From DASUME01 sp041179425 (lineage in GTDB: Bacteria > Myxococcota_A > Polyangia > Polyangiales > DASUME01), in assembly GCA_041179425.1 (NCBI GenBank), contig JBEGTL010000128.1, positions 1 to 16,362 on the forward strand: a DNA stretch of 16,362 nucleotides. Direction: 5' to 3'. Positions 1-7,179 of the stretch are shown here, one piece after another; position 1 is the first letter of the stretch, and the number at the start of each line of letters is the position of its first letter. The translations under genes and the position numbers were made by a program. The notes below the pieces were generated by a model that was given only the letters and a program-made list of their open reading frames with translations, had not been told where the DNA came from and ran no database searches.

Positions 1-31
1 ACTCCTGTTAATACTCCTGTACGTGAGGAGG

Positions 32-48
32 CACCGCAGGAAGCGGTG
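32..48. terminator. Small hairpin downstream of the cNMP-binding gene
   Basis: A perfect 6-bp inverted repeat, CACCGC / GCGGTG with a 5-base loop, lies about 25 bases beyond the stop of the minus-strand cyclic-nucleotide-binding gene. That position suits a transcription terminator, but no T-run follows on the minus strand, so it could equally be a 3' stabilising stem or chance in GC-rich DNA. The rest of bases 1-72 shows no gene; the only other pattern is the octamer ACTCCTGT occurring twice (1-8 and 13-20). Confidence 0.25.
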
Positions 49-72
49 GTGGATCGCGATGCGCCTCGCGGC

Positions 73-594
73 TCAGACGCCCGGTTTGGCGCCGAGTGCG
101 CCCTTCGCGTACTGCTCGTGCATCGCGACGAAGAACTGGGCCAGGATGCCGTCTGCCACACGCAGACGGCGGCTCAGCTCGCGGGCGATGTTCATCACCA
201 AGAGCGAGTAGTCCTTAGGCGACACGCGGTACAGCAGGCGGTCGACCTGATCGGAGCTCATGGACAACAGCACGCTCGGCGCGAGCGCACGCACGCTGGC
301 CGAGCGAGGTTGTACGTCGAGGATCGCCATCTCGCCGAACCAGTCGCCTGGTCCCAACATGGCAACGCGGACGGTGCTCCCGTCTAGCGCACGCTTGGCT
401 ACCTCGAGCTCTCCGGCTACCACCACGAACATTTCGGTGGACAGCTCGCCTTCGGTGACGACGACCTTGCCCGGCTCGGCGCGCAGCTCGGGGAGCTCGC
501 TTGCCAGCCGTGCCAGGCTCTCGTCGGAAAGGCCGCCAAATAGGCCGATATCGCGTAGTGCAGCGGCAGTGATCGATGGTCTCACAGTGCTCAC
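73..594 (-). CDS. Cyclic nucleotide-binding domain protein (Crp-type sensor domain, no DNA-binding domain)
   Basis: A 173-residue protein that is essentially one cNMP-binding beta-barrel (about residues 15-125) followed by a helical tail. The phosphate-binding cassette is visible at 86-101: FGEMAI, then PRSASV, which keeps the Gly-Glu and the Arg that contact the cyclic phosphate and ribose in this family. There is no C-terminal helix-turn-helix, so unlike Crp/Fnr it is not an evident transcription factor. It has no signal peptide and should be cytoplasmic. By family knowledge it binds cAMP, cGMP or a related ligand, or is a degenerate relative that binds none; the ligand cannot be read from sequence. 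The GTG start is fixed by AGGAGG five bases upstream. It is divergent from a Ser/Thr kinase gene, so a shared signalling role is possible but only inferred. Confidence 0.85.
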   Translation of the reverse strand: MSTVRPSITAAALRDIGLFGGLSDESLARLASELPELRAEPGKVVVTEGELSTEMFVVVAGELEVAKRALDGSTVRVAMLGPGDWFGEMAILDVQPRSASVRALAPSVLLSMSSDQVDRLLYRVSPKDYSLLVMNIARELSRRLRVADGILAQFFVAMHEQYAKGALGAKPGV

Positions 595-599
595 CTCAG

Positions 600-605
600 C
601 CTCCT
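600..605 (-). promoter_or_regulatory. Shine-Dalgarno site of the cNMP-binding gene
   Basis: AGGAGG on the minus strand, five bases before the GTG at 594. It is a full-consensus ribosome-binding site and settles the non-ATG start. Confidence 0.8.
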
Positions 606-714
606 GAACTTAGCCGCGCTTCGCTCGCGCAGCTCGACGCACACGCCGTCCCTCACAAGTGCGCGCTTTCTTCGCTAGCACGCGCGAGCCAAGGATGGCG
701 CACGGTCTTCGGTC

Positions 715-743
715 TTACCAGATCGCGCTGGACCCGCTACTAT
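715..743 (+). promoter_or_regulatory. Candidate sigma-70-type promoter for the Ser/Thr kinase
   Basis: TTACCA (715-720) and TACTAT (738-743) are each 4/6 matches to the -35 and -10 consensus and are separated by 17 bases. Initiation would fall near 750, leaving about 50 bases of leader before the GTG at 803. This fits the view that upstream in-frame starts at 659 and 695 are not used. Two-box matches of this quality also occur by chance. Confidence 0.3.
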
Positions 744-802
744 CGAAGGTTGATGCGCTCGCTCTGGCCGGCTCTGGCTGGCATGCAGCGCGCGGGGGCC
801 TC

Positions 803-2734
803 GTGAGCCTACCGCGCTCCTTTGGAGCCCACACGCTACTGCGTCGTCTCGCCGTGGGTGGGATGGCCGAGATCTACGTGGCGAAGACCATGGGACTCGG
901 TGGCTTCGAAAAGCTGGCGGCGCTCAAGCTCGTGCACCCGCACTTGTCGGCCGACCCGCAATTCGTGCGCATGCTGATCGACGAGGCCAAGATCCTCGTG
1001 CTGCTGACGCACGCCAACATCGCGCAGGTGTTCGACCTCGGCTGCATCGAGGGCACGTACTTCATCGCCATGGAGTACGTCGACGGCATCGACGTGCAGG
1101 GGCTATCTCGGGCGGCCGAGCGTCTCGGCCGTGGCCTCGCGGTCCCGGTCTGTTGTTTCGTCGTGGCCGAGATGCTCAACGGCCTCGACTACGCCCACCG
1201 CAAACGAGATCAGAGCGGCCGACCGCTCGGGATCGTGCACCGCGACATCTCTCCGCAGAACGTGGTGGTCAGCCGGGGCGGCGAGGTGAAGCTGGTCGAC
1301 TTCGGCATCGCCAAGACCAACCTGCGTGCCGAGCGCACCGAGGTGGGCGTCATCAAGGGCAAGTACGGCTACATGTCGCCGGAGCAGGCCTGGGCCGATC
1401 CCACCGATCGCCGCAGCGACGTGTTCTCCGCCGGTGTCATGCTCTACGAGCTGTTGACCAACAGCGTGTTGTACACGGCCAAGTCGGTGGCCGAGCTGAT
1501 CGCCAAGGTGCGACGTGCGGAGATTCCTTCGCCCACCAGCGTGCGGGCCGACATCCCCGAGGCGCTGTCGGCCATCGTGATGCGCGCGCTGGCCCTCGAG
1601 CCGAGCGATCGTTATCAGACCGCGCTCGAGATGGGCGATGCGCTGCGCGAGTACCTGTACCGCAGCGCGCAGGCGTTCAGCGGCGCACGCTTGGGCCGCT
1701 ACGTGGTCGAGCTGCTCGAGGCCGACGAGCGGCTCGCGCGCGAGAACGCCGAGCGCGCCGACGAGACGGGCGGCCTACGCGCACTGCGTCGCGAGGAGTT
1801 CGTCCGCAACGACAACAGCGTCATCTTTTCGCTCAGCGAGCTCGGCGCCGCGACACGCAACGAAGGGGTGCGTGGCACGCCGCGCGACAACGAGCAGCCG
1901 CCGCTTCCCCAGGTCATCAGCGAGCGACCGGGCGCCACGGTGGGACCGCCGCTCAAGAACAACAAGCTCAGCTTGCCGCCCGAGCTCACGACGCGCGGCA
2001 CGCCCATCGACCCCGCGCCCGCCGAGCCCAACACCGAAGACCTGACCGAGCTGTGGACCGCACGCTGGTTTGCCCAGCGCGGCAACGCGCTGGACTTCGT
2101 CACCGAGATCCGCGTGCAGAACGACACCGAGGGACCTACCGAAGAGGTGCCCGCGCGCGCAGGCGTCGCCACGGCGGCGACTGCAGCCGCGGGGAGCGCT
2201 GTCGGTTCGCTCGGTGCGCAGAGTGCGGGTGCGCTGCCTAGCGCCGCCAGCATCGCACCGCCGACCCTGTCTTGGCCGCCCATCGACTTCGGCCCGCCTC
2301 CCGCCCGCGCGTTGGTGCGGGCACAAGGTCCGGCTCCCGCGGCGCTCATGCCGCCGCGCGGCGAAGACCCGTCGCTGGCACCGCTGCCGCGCATGCCCGA
2401 CGTGCCGGACTTTCGTCGCTCGGGCCAGCCCGGCTTCGGCAGTCGCGAGCTTGGGCTACTCGTGTTGTTCGTGCTGCTCGGCGTGCTCGGCGCGCTGATC
2501 GCATGGGAGCGCGCACCGTCGGCGAGCATCGAGGTGCTCTCGGTGCCCACGGGCGCACGCGTCAAGATCAACAGCGCTTGGCAGCCCGGTACGACGCCGC
2601 TCCGCGTGTCCGGCCTGCGTCGGGGCACCACCTACCGGCTGCGCGTCGATCTCGCCAAGCACCGCGCCTACGAGACGTTGTTCGAGGCCGGCCGCGGCCC
2701 GGGGCGTCGCACCATCGAGCTGGTGCCCGAGTAG
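803..2734 (+). CDS. Transmembrane Ser/Thr protein kinase with C-terminal PEGA domain
   Basis: A eukaryotic-type (Hanks) kinase of 643 residues that transfers phosphate from ATP to Ser/Thr. The kinase domain spans about 10-275 and looks active: glycine loop LAVGGMAE (16-23), ATP-anchoring Lys42, helix-C Glu61, HRD with catalytic Asp148 and Asn153, DFG with Asp166, and SPE at 192-194. A low-complexity Pro/Ala-rich linker (about 300-549) leads to one transmembrane helix (about 550-568). A roughly 75-residue extracytoplasmic PEGA domain follows, with VPTGARVKIN and the TPL turn. The kinase therefore sits in the cytoplasm and the PEGA domain outside, an arrangement common in myxobacterial kinases. 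I chose the GTG at 803 because homology begins right after it and third-position GC drops upstream; the open frame extends to 659. Substrates are unknown. Its stop lies 6 bases from that of convergent panC. Confidence 0.92.
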   Translation: MSLPRSFGAHTLLRRLAVGGMAEIYVAKTMGLGGFEKLAALKLVHPHLSADPQFVRMLIDEAKILVLLTHANIAQVFDLGCIEGTYFIAMEYVDGIDVQGLSRAAERLGRGLAVPVCCFVVAEMLNGLDYAHRKRDQSGRPLGIVHRDISPQNVVVSRGGEVKLVDFGIAKTNLRAERTEVGVIKGKYGYMSPEQAWADPTDRRSDVFSAGVMLYELLTNSVLYTAKSVAELIAKVRRAEIPSPTSVRADIPEALSAIVMRALALEPSDRYQTALEMGDALREYLYRSAQAFSGARLGRYVVELLEADERLARENAERADETGGLRALRREEFVRNDNSVIFSLSELGAATRNEGVRGTPRDNEQPPLPQVISERPGATVGPPLKNNKLSLPPELTTRGTPIDPAPAEPNTEDLTELWTARWFAQRGNALDFVTEIRVQNDTEGPTEEVPARAGVATAATAAAGSAVGSLGAQSAGALPSAASIAPPTLSWPPIDFGPPPARALVRAQGPAPAALMPPRGEDPSLAPLPRMPDVPDFRRSGQPGFGSRELGLLVLFVLLGVLGALIAWERAPSASIEVLSVPTGARVKINSAWQPGTTPLRVSGLRRGTTYRLRVDLAKHRAYETLFEAGRGPGRRTIELVPE

Positions 2735-2740
2735 GCGCGC

Positions 2741-3601
2741 TCAGGGGCGGGCGTCGTGGCCGAGTCTCAGGTTGTCGATCAGACGTGTGTTGCCCAGGTG
2801 GGCCGCGACCAAGATCAACAGGTCGTCTTGGGGCTCGCTCAGCGGCTCGAGCGTCTGGGGGTCGACCGCCTCGATGTAGTCCACGCGATCGAACTCGGCG
2901 CGGACGGCACTCTGCACCAGGCCGCTCAGCACCCGCGGCGAACGCTCGCCCGCCGCGTACGCATCGTGCGCAGCGCGCAGCCCATTCGCGATCGCCAACG
3001 CGCGCACCCGGCGCTCGGCGTCGAGGTAACGATTGCGCGACGAGAGCGCGAGGCCATCGGGCTCGCGCACGGTGGCCATGCCGACGATGTCGACGGGCAG
3101 CCCCAAGTCGTGCACGAGCTGGTCGAGCGTGCGCCACTGCTGGTAGTCTTTGCGACCGAACACGGCAACGCACGGGCCGACGGCGAGCAGCAGCTTGGTC
3201 ACGACCGTGGTCACGCCGCGGAAGTGATCGGGGCGGAAGGCGCCTTCCCAGCGCGCGGTCACACGCTCGACCGCGACGTGGGTCTGAAAGCCCGGCGGAT
3301 ACACAGTCTCGGGCGTGGGCGCGTACACCACGTCGACGTCGCGCGCGCGACAACGCGCAAGGTCGTCGTCGAACGTGCGTGGGTAACGCGAGAAGTCTTC
3401 GCTGGGTCCGAACTGCAGTGGATTGACGAAGATGCTGACGATGCGCTGCGTCGCGCCCCGGCGGGTGGCCTCGTCGACCAAGGCCAAGTGCCCGTCGTGC
3501 AGCGCACCCATGGTCGGCACGAAGCCGATGCGCGCGCCGCCGTGGCGGGCGCGCTCGGTGTAGGCAAACAGCTCGCGCGGATCGCGGATGACCAACGTCA
3601 T
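2741..3601 (-). CDS. panC: Pantothenate synthetase (pantoate--beta-alanine ligase)
   Basis: A cytoplasmic enzyme that joins pantoate and beta-alanine with ATP through a pantoyl-adenylate, the last step of pantothenate (vitamin B5) synthesis towards CoA. The 286-residue length is normal. Family motifs are clear: VPTMGALHDGH with the HxGH-type nucleotide-binding site at 35-38, NPLQFGP (60-66), FGRKD (148-152) with the ATP-contacting Lys, and REPDGLALSSRN (179-190), which holds the KMSKS-like SSRN loop. The ATG start lies 14 bases after the panB stop, with no clear Shine-Dalgarno site, which suggests translational coupling to panB. It is the last gene of the minus-strand block and converges on the kinase gene with 6 bases between stops, leaving no room for a separate terminator. 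Confidence 0.96.
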   Translation of the reverse strand: MTLVIRDPRELFAYTERARHGGARIGFVPTMGALHDGHLALVDEATRRGATQRIVSIFVNPLQFGPSEDFSRYPRTFDDDLARCRARDVDVVYAPTPETVYPPGFQTHVAVERVTARWEGAFRPDHFRGVTTVVTKLLLAVGPCVAVFGRKDYQQWRTLDQLVHDLGLPVDIVGMATVREPDGLALSSRNRYLDAERRVRALAIANGLRAAHDAYAAGERSPRVLSGLVQSAVRAEFDRVDYIEAVDPQTLEPLSEPQDDLLILVAAHLGNTRLIDNLRLGHDARP

Positions 3602-3615
3602 GGGGGCGCTCTGGC

Positions 3616-4599
3616 TCAGTGCGTGGGGCCGTAGCCGCCGGGGACGGGCGCATCGGCTGCCGCATCGACGTCTTCGCCGGGAAGGGCATGGGCGCGCGGC
3701 TCTTCGCTGCGCGCACGAAGGGCGGTGCCTTCGGTGCGCACGACGTTCCCGAAGGCGAACTCCGCGCTGGGGAACACGCCGCGCTTCACTTCGTCGCAGT
3801 ACGTCGCCACGGCCTGCTTGCCCTCGGCGTAGAGCTCGGCGTAGCGCTTGACGAACTTGGGGCGCATGTTGGGCGTGAGGCCGAGCAGGTCGTAGCAGAC
3901 CAGCACCTGGCCATCGCAGCTGACGCCCGCGCCGATACCGATGGTGGGGATGTCGATGCTGGCGGTGATCCGCGCGGCCAGATCAGACGGGATGCCCTCG
4001 AGCACGATGGCAAACGCGCCTGCGTCGGCGATGGCGATGGCGTCGTCGAGCACGCTGTCGGCCGCCTCGGCGGTCTTGCCCTGCACGCGGAAGCCGCCCA
4101 TGGCGTGCACGCTCTGCGGCATGAGCCCGACGTGACCCACCACCGGGATGCCGAGCCGCACCAGCTTGCGCACCGTGTCGGCCGCTTCGACGCCGCCCTC
4201 GAGCTTGACGGCCTGTGCACCGCCCTCGCTGAGAAAGCGCGCGGCGTTCTTGAGCGCCTGCTCGGTGGAGAGCTGCCAGCTCATGAAGGGAAGATCGCCC
4301 ACCACCAGCGCGCGCCGCGCACCCCGCGACACGGCGCGACAGTGATAGATCATCTCGTCGACCGTCACCGGCAAGGTCGAGTCCAGCCCTTGTACCACCA
4401 TGCCCAGCGAGTCGCCGACGAGCAGCATGTCTGCGCCGCCCTCGTCGATCATCTGCGCAAAGGTCGCGTCGTAGGCGGTGACCATCGCGATGCGCTCGGC
4501 GCGCGTCTTCATGCCACGGATGGAAGGTACGGTGAGGCGCTTCACACGGCTCTGGTCCTGTGCTTGCGCCGCGAGGCCTTTGGGCTGCTGGTCGGTCAT
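3616..4599 (-). CDS. panB: 3-methyl-2-oxobutanoate hydroxymethyltransferase (ketopantoate hydroxymethyltransferase)
   Basis: Catalyses the first committed step of pantothenate synthesis: transfer of a hydroxymethyl group from 5,10-methylene-tetrahydrofolate to 2-oxoisovalerate, giving ketopantoate. The (beta/alpha)8-barrel signatures are present: VTAYD (40-44), VGDSLGM (61-67) and GDLPF (101-105) with metal-binding Asp residues, KLEGG (132-136), GHVGLMPQSV (155-164), and VLEGIP with the catalytic Glu201. The protein is 327 residues from this ATG, longer than the usual 260-290. The excess is a 20-residue N-terminal lead and about 44 residues after the core, rich in Ala, Asp, Pro and Gly. An alternative GTG at 4644 would add 15 unconserved residues; neither start has a convincing ribosome-binding site. 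It is immediately upstream of panC. No panE-type reductase or panD decarboxylase is in the window. Confidence 0.95.
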   Translation of the reverse strand: MTDQQPKGLAAQAQDQSRVKRLTVPSIRGMKTRAERIAMVTAYDATFAQMIDEGGADMLLVGDSLGMVVQGLDSTLPVTVDEMIYHCRAVSRGARRALVVGDLPFMSWQLSTEQALKNAARFLSEGGAQAVKLEGGVEAADTVRKLVRLGIPVVGHVGLMPQSVHAMGGFRVQGKTAEAADSVLDDAIAIADAGAFAIVLEGIPSDLAARITASIDIPTIGIGAGVSCDGQVLVCYDLLGLTPNMRPKFVKRYAELYAEGKQAVATYCDEVKRGVFPSAEFAFGNVVRTEGTALRARSEEPRAHALPGEDVDAAADAPVPGGYGPTH

Positions 4600-4661
4600 G
4601 GAGGTTTGGTCGCTTCCGTCGCGGCCGGGTCCGTCCCGGTCCACGCTTCCGCACCCGAACT

Positions 4662-6035
4662 CTATGCCGCACCCGGGTCGGTGTCGACCGCGCCCGAGGG
4701 GGCTGCTGCGGGATCGATCGCACTCGCCGGGAGGCCCCCAAGCGCCCGTGCTCTCTCTCGCATTCGGGCCGCTTCGTCGGTGAGCTTCAAGACATCCAGC
4801 AGGCGTGCGGCCTCGAGGTGATAGCGAGCGTGATTGTCGGCGTCGCTGCCGCGGGTCAGCGCGCGGTACAGGTCGGCCGCCCGCGCGGCGTTGCCGTGTG
4901 CCTCGTGCAGCTTGGCAAGCGCCACCACGGCAGTCGGCGGCAGGTCGACGTGACCCTTGGCGAGCAGCGCCTCGAGCACGCCCTCGAGCAGCCTGGTGGC
5001 TCGCTCATCGTCTCCCGCCGCGGCGCAGGCGAGCCCGAGCTCCATGGTGACGGGCCACTCGACCTCGTTGTCACCGAACGCGGCGGCGCACAACTCGAGC
5101 ACCTCGACCGCCTCGCGCGGACGCTCGATCAGGCGCAGGTAGTTGCCCAGATCGAGCAGCGGACGCGGGTCGTCGCTCAGCGCTTCGGAGGCGGCCTCGA
5201 GCTCGAGCACGGCGGCCTCCCGGTCGCCCCGTTCGTGGGCGATACGTGCGAGCTCGCGGTGGGCCAGGAGGCGCGCGGCGCCGCCTTCTTCGGGTCCGAT
5301 CCGCGACAGGAACGTGCGCAGGGCGCGATCGGCTTGGTCGAGCGCGGGCGACGAAGTAGATGGCTGTGCGGGAGCGCTGGCAGCGTGGGGAGCGCGCGGC
5401 GCCGCCTCTTCATCGCGCGTGCCGCCTGCCTCTGCACGCGAGCGAAGACTGGAGAGGTGAGCGCGCCCCAGCTCGAGCCACAGGTAGCTCGCCGACGGGG
5501 ACCGCTCGAGCAGCGTGCGCAGCGTGGCGACCGCCTGCTCTCCTAGCCCGCGCTCGATGGCCAATATTGCCTCGAGCAGCGGCTCGCCGTACGTCTCGAG
5601 CTCGGCGGCTTGGAGCGGCTCCCAGGTGCTGGTCAACAGCATCAAGTGTTCTTCGTCGCTCAGCGGCGCGGCCTCTTGCGCCTGGGCTACGGCGTCTCGA
5701 CCCTCGTGGCGTCGCTCGACGTCGCGCACCTGCTCCAGCACCGCGGCGCTACGCGCCGTGTCGAGTGCGTGGCGCAGCTCATCGCGTGCGAGCTCGTCTT
5801 GGCCGCTCGCGAACAGCTCTTCGGCCTCGTGCGCACGCTTGACCGCGAGCCTATCGCAGCACTCCGAGGCACGCGCCTCGAGCGCTTCGTGGGACGCGTG
5901 TTTGTCTTTGTGCGCGCGCTCGGCCGCGCGGTCGTAGGCCAGCTTGGCCTCGCCAAAACGCTGCTCGGCAAACAGCGCCTCGGCCTCGGAAGTCAGCTCG
6001 GTCAGGTCTTTTTTGCGAAATAGGTTGCGCAGCAC
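4662..6035 (-). CDS. TPR-repeat protein, function unknown
   Basis: A 457-residue, probably cytoplasmic protein built almost wholly of helix pairs of tetratricopeptide type. Alanine-rich pairs with the TPR spacing can be seen near 12-45, 64-95, 165-195, 255-290, 291-320, 329-358, 367-395 and 404-432, interrupted by a Pro/Ser/Ala linker at about 200-232. There is no signal peptide, no transmembrane helix and no catalytic motif, so a scaffold or protein-binding role is the safe description. The GTG start lies one base after the stop of the upstream helical-repeat gene, with GGAG about 9 bases before it. Such tight spacing predicts co-translation of the two proteins. panB follows after 62 bases. 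I do not recognise the family beyond the repeats. Confidence 0.75.
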   Translation of the reverse strand: MLRNLFRKKDLTELTSEAEALFAEQRFGEAKLAYDRAAERAHKDKHASHEALEARASECCDRLAVKRAHEAEELFASGQDELARDELRHALDTARSAAVLEQVRDVERRHEGRDAVAQAQEAAPLSDEEHLMLLTSTWEPLQAAELETYGEPLLEAILAIERGLGEQAVATLRTLLERSPSASYLWLELGRAHLSSLRSRAEAGGTRDEEAAPRAPHAASAPAQPSTSSPALDQADRALRTFLSRIGPEEGGAARLLAHRELARIAHERGDREAAVLELEAASEALSDDPRPLLDLGNYLRLIERPREAVEVLELCAAAFGDNEVEWPVTMELGLACAAAGDDERATRLLEGVLEALLAKGHVDLPPTAVVALAKLHEAHGNAARAADLYRALTRGSDADNHARYHLEAARLLDVLKLTDEAARMRERARALGGLPASAIDPAAAPSGAVDTDPGAA

Positions 6036-6036
6036 G

Positions 6037-7176
6037 CTAACGATCTCCGCGGTCCTTCTTCTCTTTGGCTGCGATCTTTTGGAGCGCGGCCGACTTGAGC
6101 GGCTGTGCCACGTTCCGGCTGCGCGACAAGGTCTTCAGCTCGTTGTCGCGTAGGTGTGGCAGGAAGCGTAAGGCCATGCCCACCGGCGTCTTTACGTTGA
6201 ACACCAGCGCGTGCTTCACCTCGTGGCTCTTGGTCCACTCGCGCTTGTTGCCGATGTAGCGGATGATCTCTTCGCCGATCTCTTTGCTGCGCACGATGGG
6301 CAGCACCTCGGCCTCTTGCATCGAAGGCGAGGAGATCGTCGCGTAGGCAACGGTCCTGTTCTTGTCCCGCACCAAGAAGGCCCGCGCGGCGGCATTGCCG
6401 ACCATGGCGAGGCGCAGCTTTTCGGAGCTGGTCATCTGACGAATGCGCATCATCAACGGCAAAAACTGCTCTTTGACCTGGTCTTCTTCTGCTTCGTCTG
6501 CATCTTCGGGCGCACTCACGGCCTCGGGGTCGTCGGCGTCTTCGATCAGTGCGGTGGCAAAGTCGACGTCAGAGGGCAGTGGTTCTTCGGAAGGCTCCGG
6601 GATGAGCTGCCCCTGGATGGCCGCCACGTGCGCCTCGAAGGTGGGTAGGTCGAGCACCACGCCGTTGCGCGCCGACAGCTCGACGAGCCGATCGGCGGTC
6701 GACATACGAGTGTTCTTGTTGCGGTACAGCGCCTCGATCACGCGCGGTGCCGACAAGAGCCGCTGTTCGTTGACGGCGATGCGCTCGCTCACGCGCTCCG
6801 AGCAGCGCTGCGCAATCCACTCCAGCGTGCCCACGTCGAGCGCCGGGTTGGCGGCGAGGCGCTCGAGCACGTCGTCGCGCTCGCGAAACAGCTCCCCGAG
6901 GCGGTCGAGAAACGACGCGACGAGCGCGCCCTCCGCGGCCGGGTGCAGCACGTTTTCGGGCAGCTTCTCGAGCGACTCGCGCGCCGTCTTGGCCAGCACC
7001 TCGTCGGCATCTGCCGAGAGCTGCAGCAGCAGCATCACCTGATCGAAGCCCTTGACGGGCACCGCGCCACGGGCCGCCATCGCGCGGGCTGGCCCCGGAG
7101 CCGCCGGATCACAGAAGCGGCGAATGCTCGCGGGGACTTGATCGATGGGCAGCGGCAGCGGGGCGGGGCGAGCCAT
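6037..7176 (-). CDS. Helical-repeat (HEAT/LRV-like) protein, function unknown
   Basis: A 379-residue soluble protein of unknown role. The N-terminal half (about 45-190) is alpha-helical and contains a conserved-looking block ALYRNKNTRMSTADRLVELS (149-168). An acidic, Pro/Glu/Asp-rich linker covers 192-235. The C-terminal half (about 240-370) has short helix pairs resembling HEAT or leucine-rich-variant repeats: LRLAMVGNAAARAFLV (255-270), EEIIRYIGNKREW (302-314), VKHALVFNVKTPVGMALRF (320-338) and LKTLSRSRNV (347-356). From memory, proteins with these SRNV-type repeats recur in Myxococcota and related deltaproteobacterial groups, always without an assigned function. No signal peptide, membrane segment or active site is visible. 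The ATG is 3 bases after the ino1 stop, and the TPR gene starts one base after this stop, so it sits in the centre of a tight operon. Confidence 0.75.
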   Translation of the reverse strand: MARPAPLPLPIDQVPASIRRFCDPAAPGPARAMAARGAVPVKGFDQVMLLLQLSADADEVLAKTARESLEKLPENVLHPAAEGALVASFLDRLGELFRERDDVLERLAANPALDVGTLEWIAQRCSERVSERIAVNEQRLLSAPRVIEALYRNKNTRMSTADRLVELSARNGVVLDLPTFEAHVAAIQGQLIPEPSEEPLPSDVDFATALIEDADDPEAVSAPEDADEAEEDQVKEQFLPLMMRIRQMTSSEKLRLAMVGNAAARAFLVRDKNRTVAYATISSPSMQEAEVLPIVRSKEIGEEIIRYIGNKREWTKSHEVKHALVFNVKTPVGMALRFLPHLRDNELKTLSRSRNVAQPLKSAALQKIAAKEKKDRGDR

Positions 7177-7179
7177 CCG

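Noticed and set aside
2735..2740. Terminator between convergent kinase and panC genes
   Set aside because: Only six bases separate the stop codons and no stem-loop with a T-run spans them; any termination must occur inside the opposing gene.
3619..4821. A 400-codon open frame on the plus strand
   Set aside because: It lies exactly opposite panB and the end of the TPR gene and has no recognisable motif. It is an antisense frame kept open by GC-rich codon bias.
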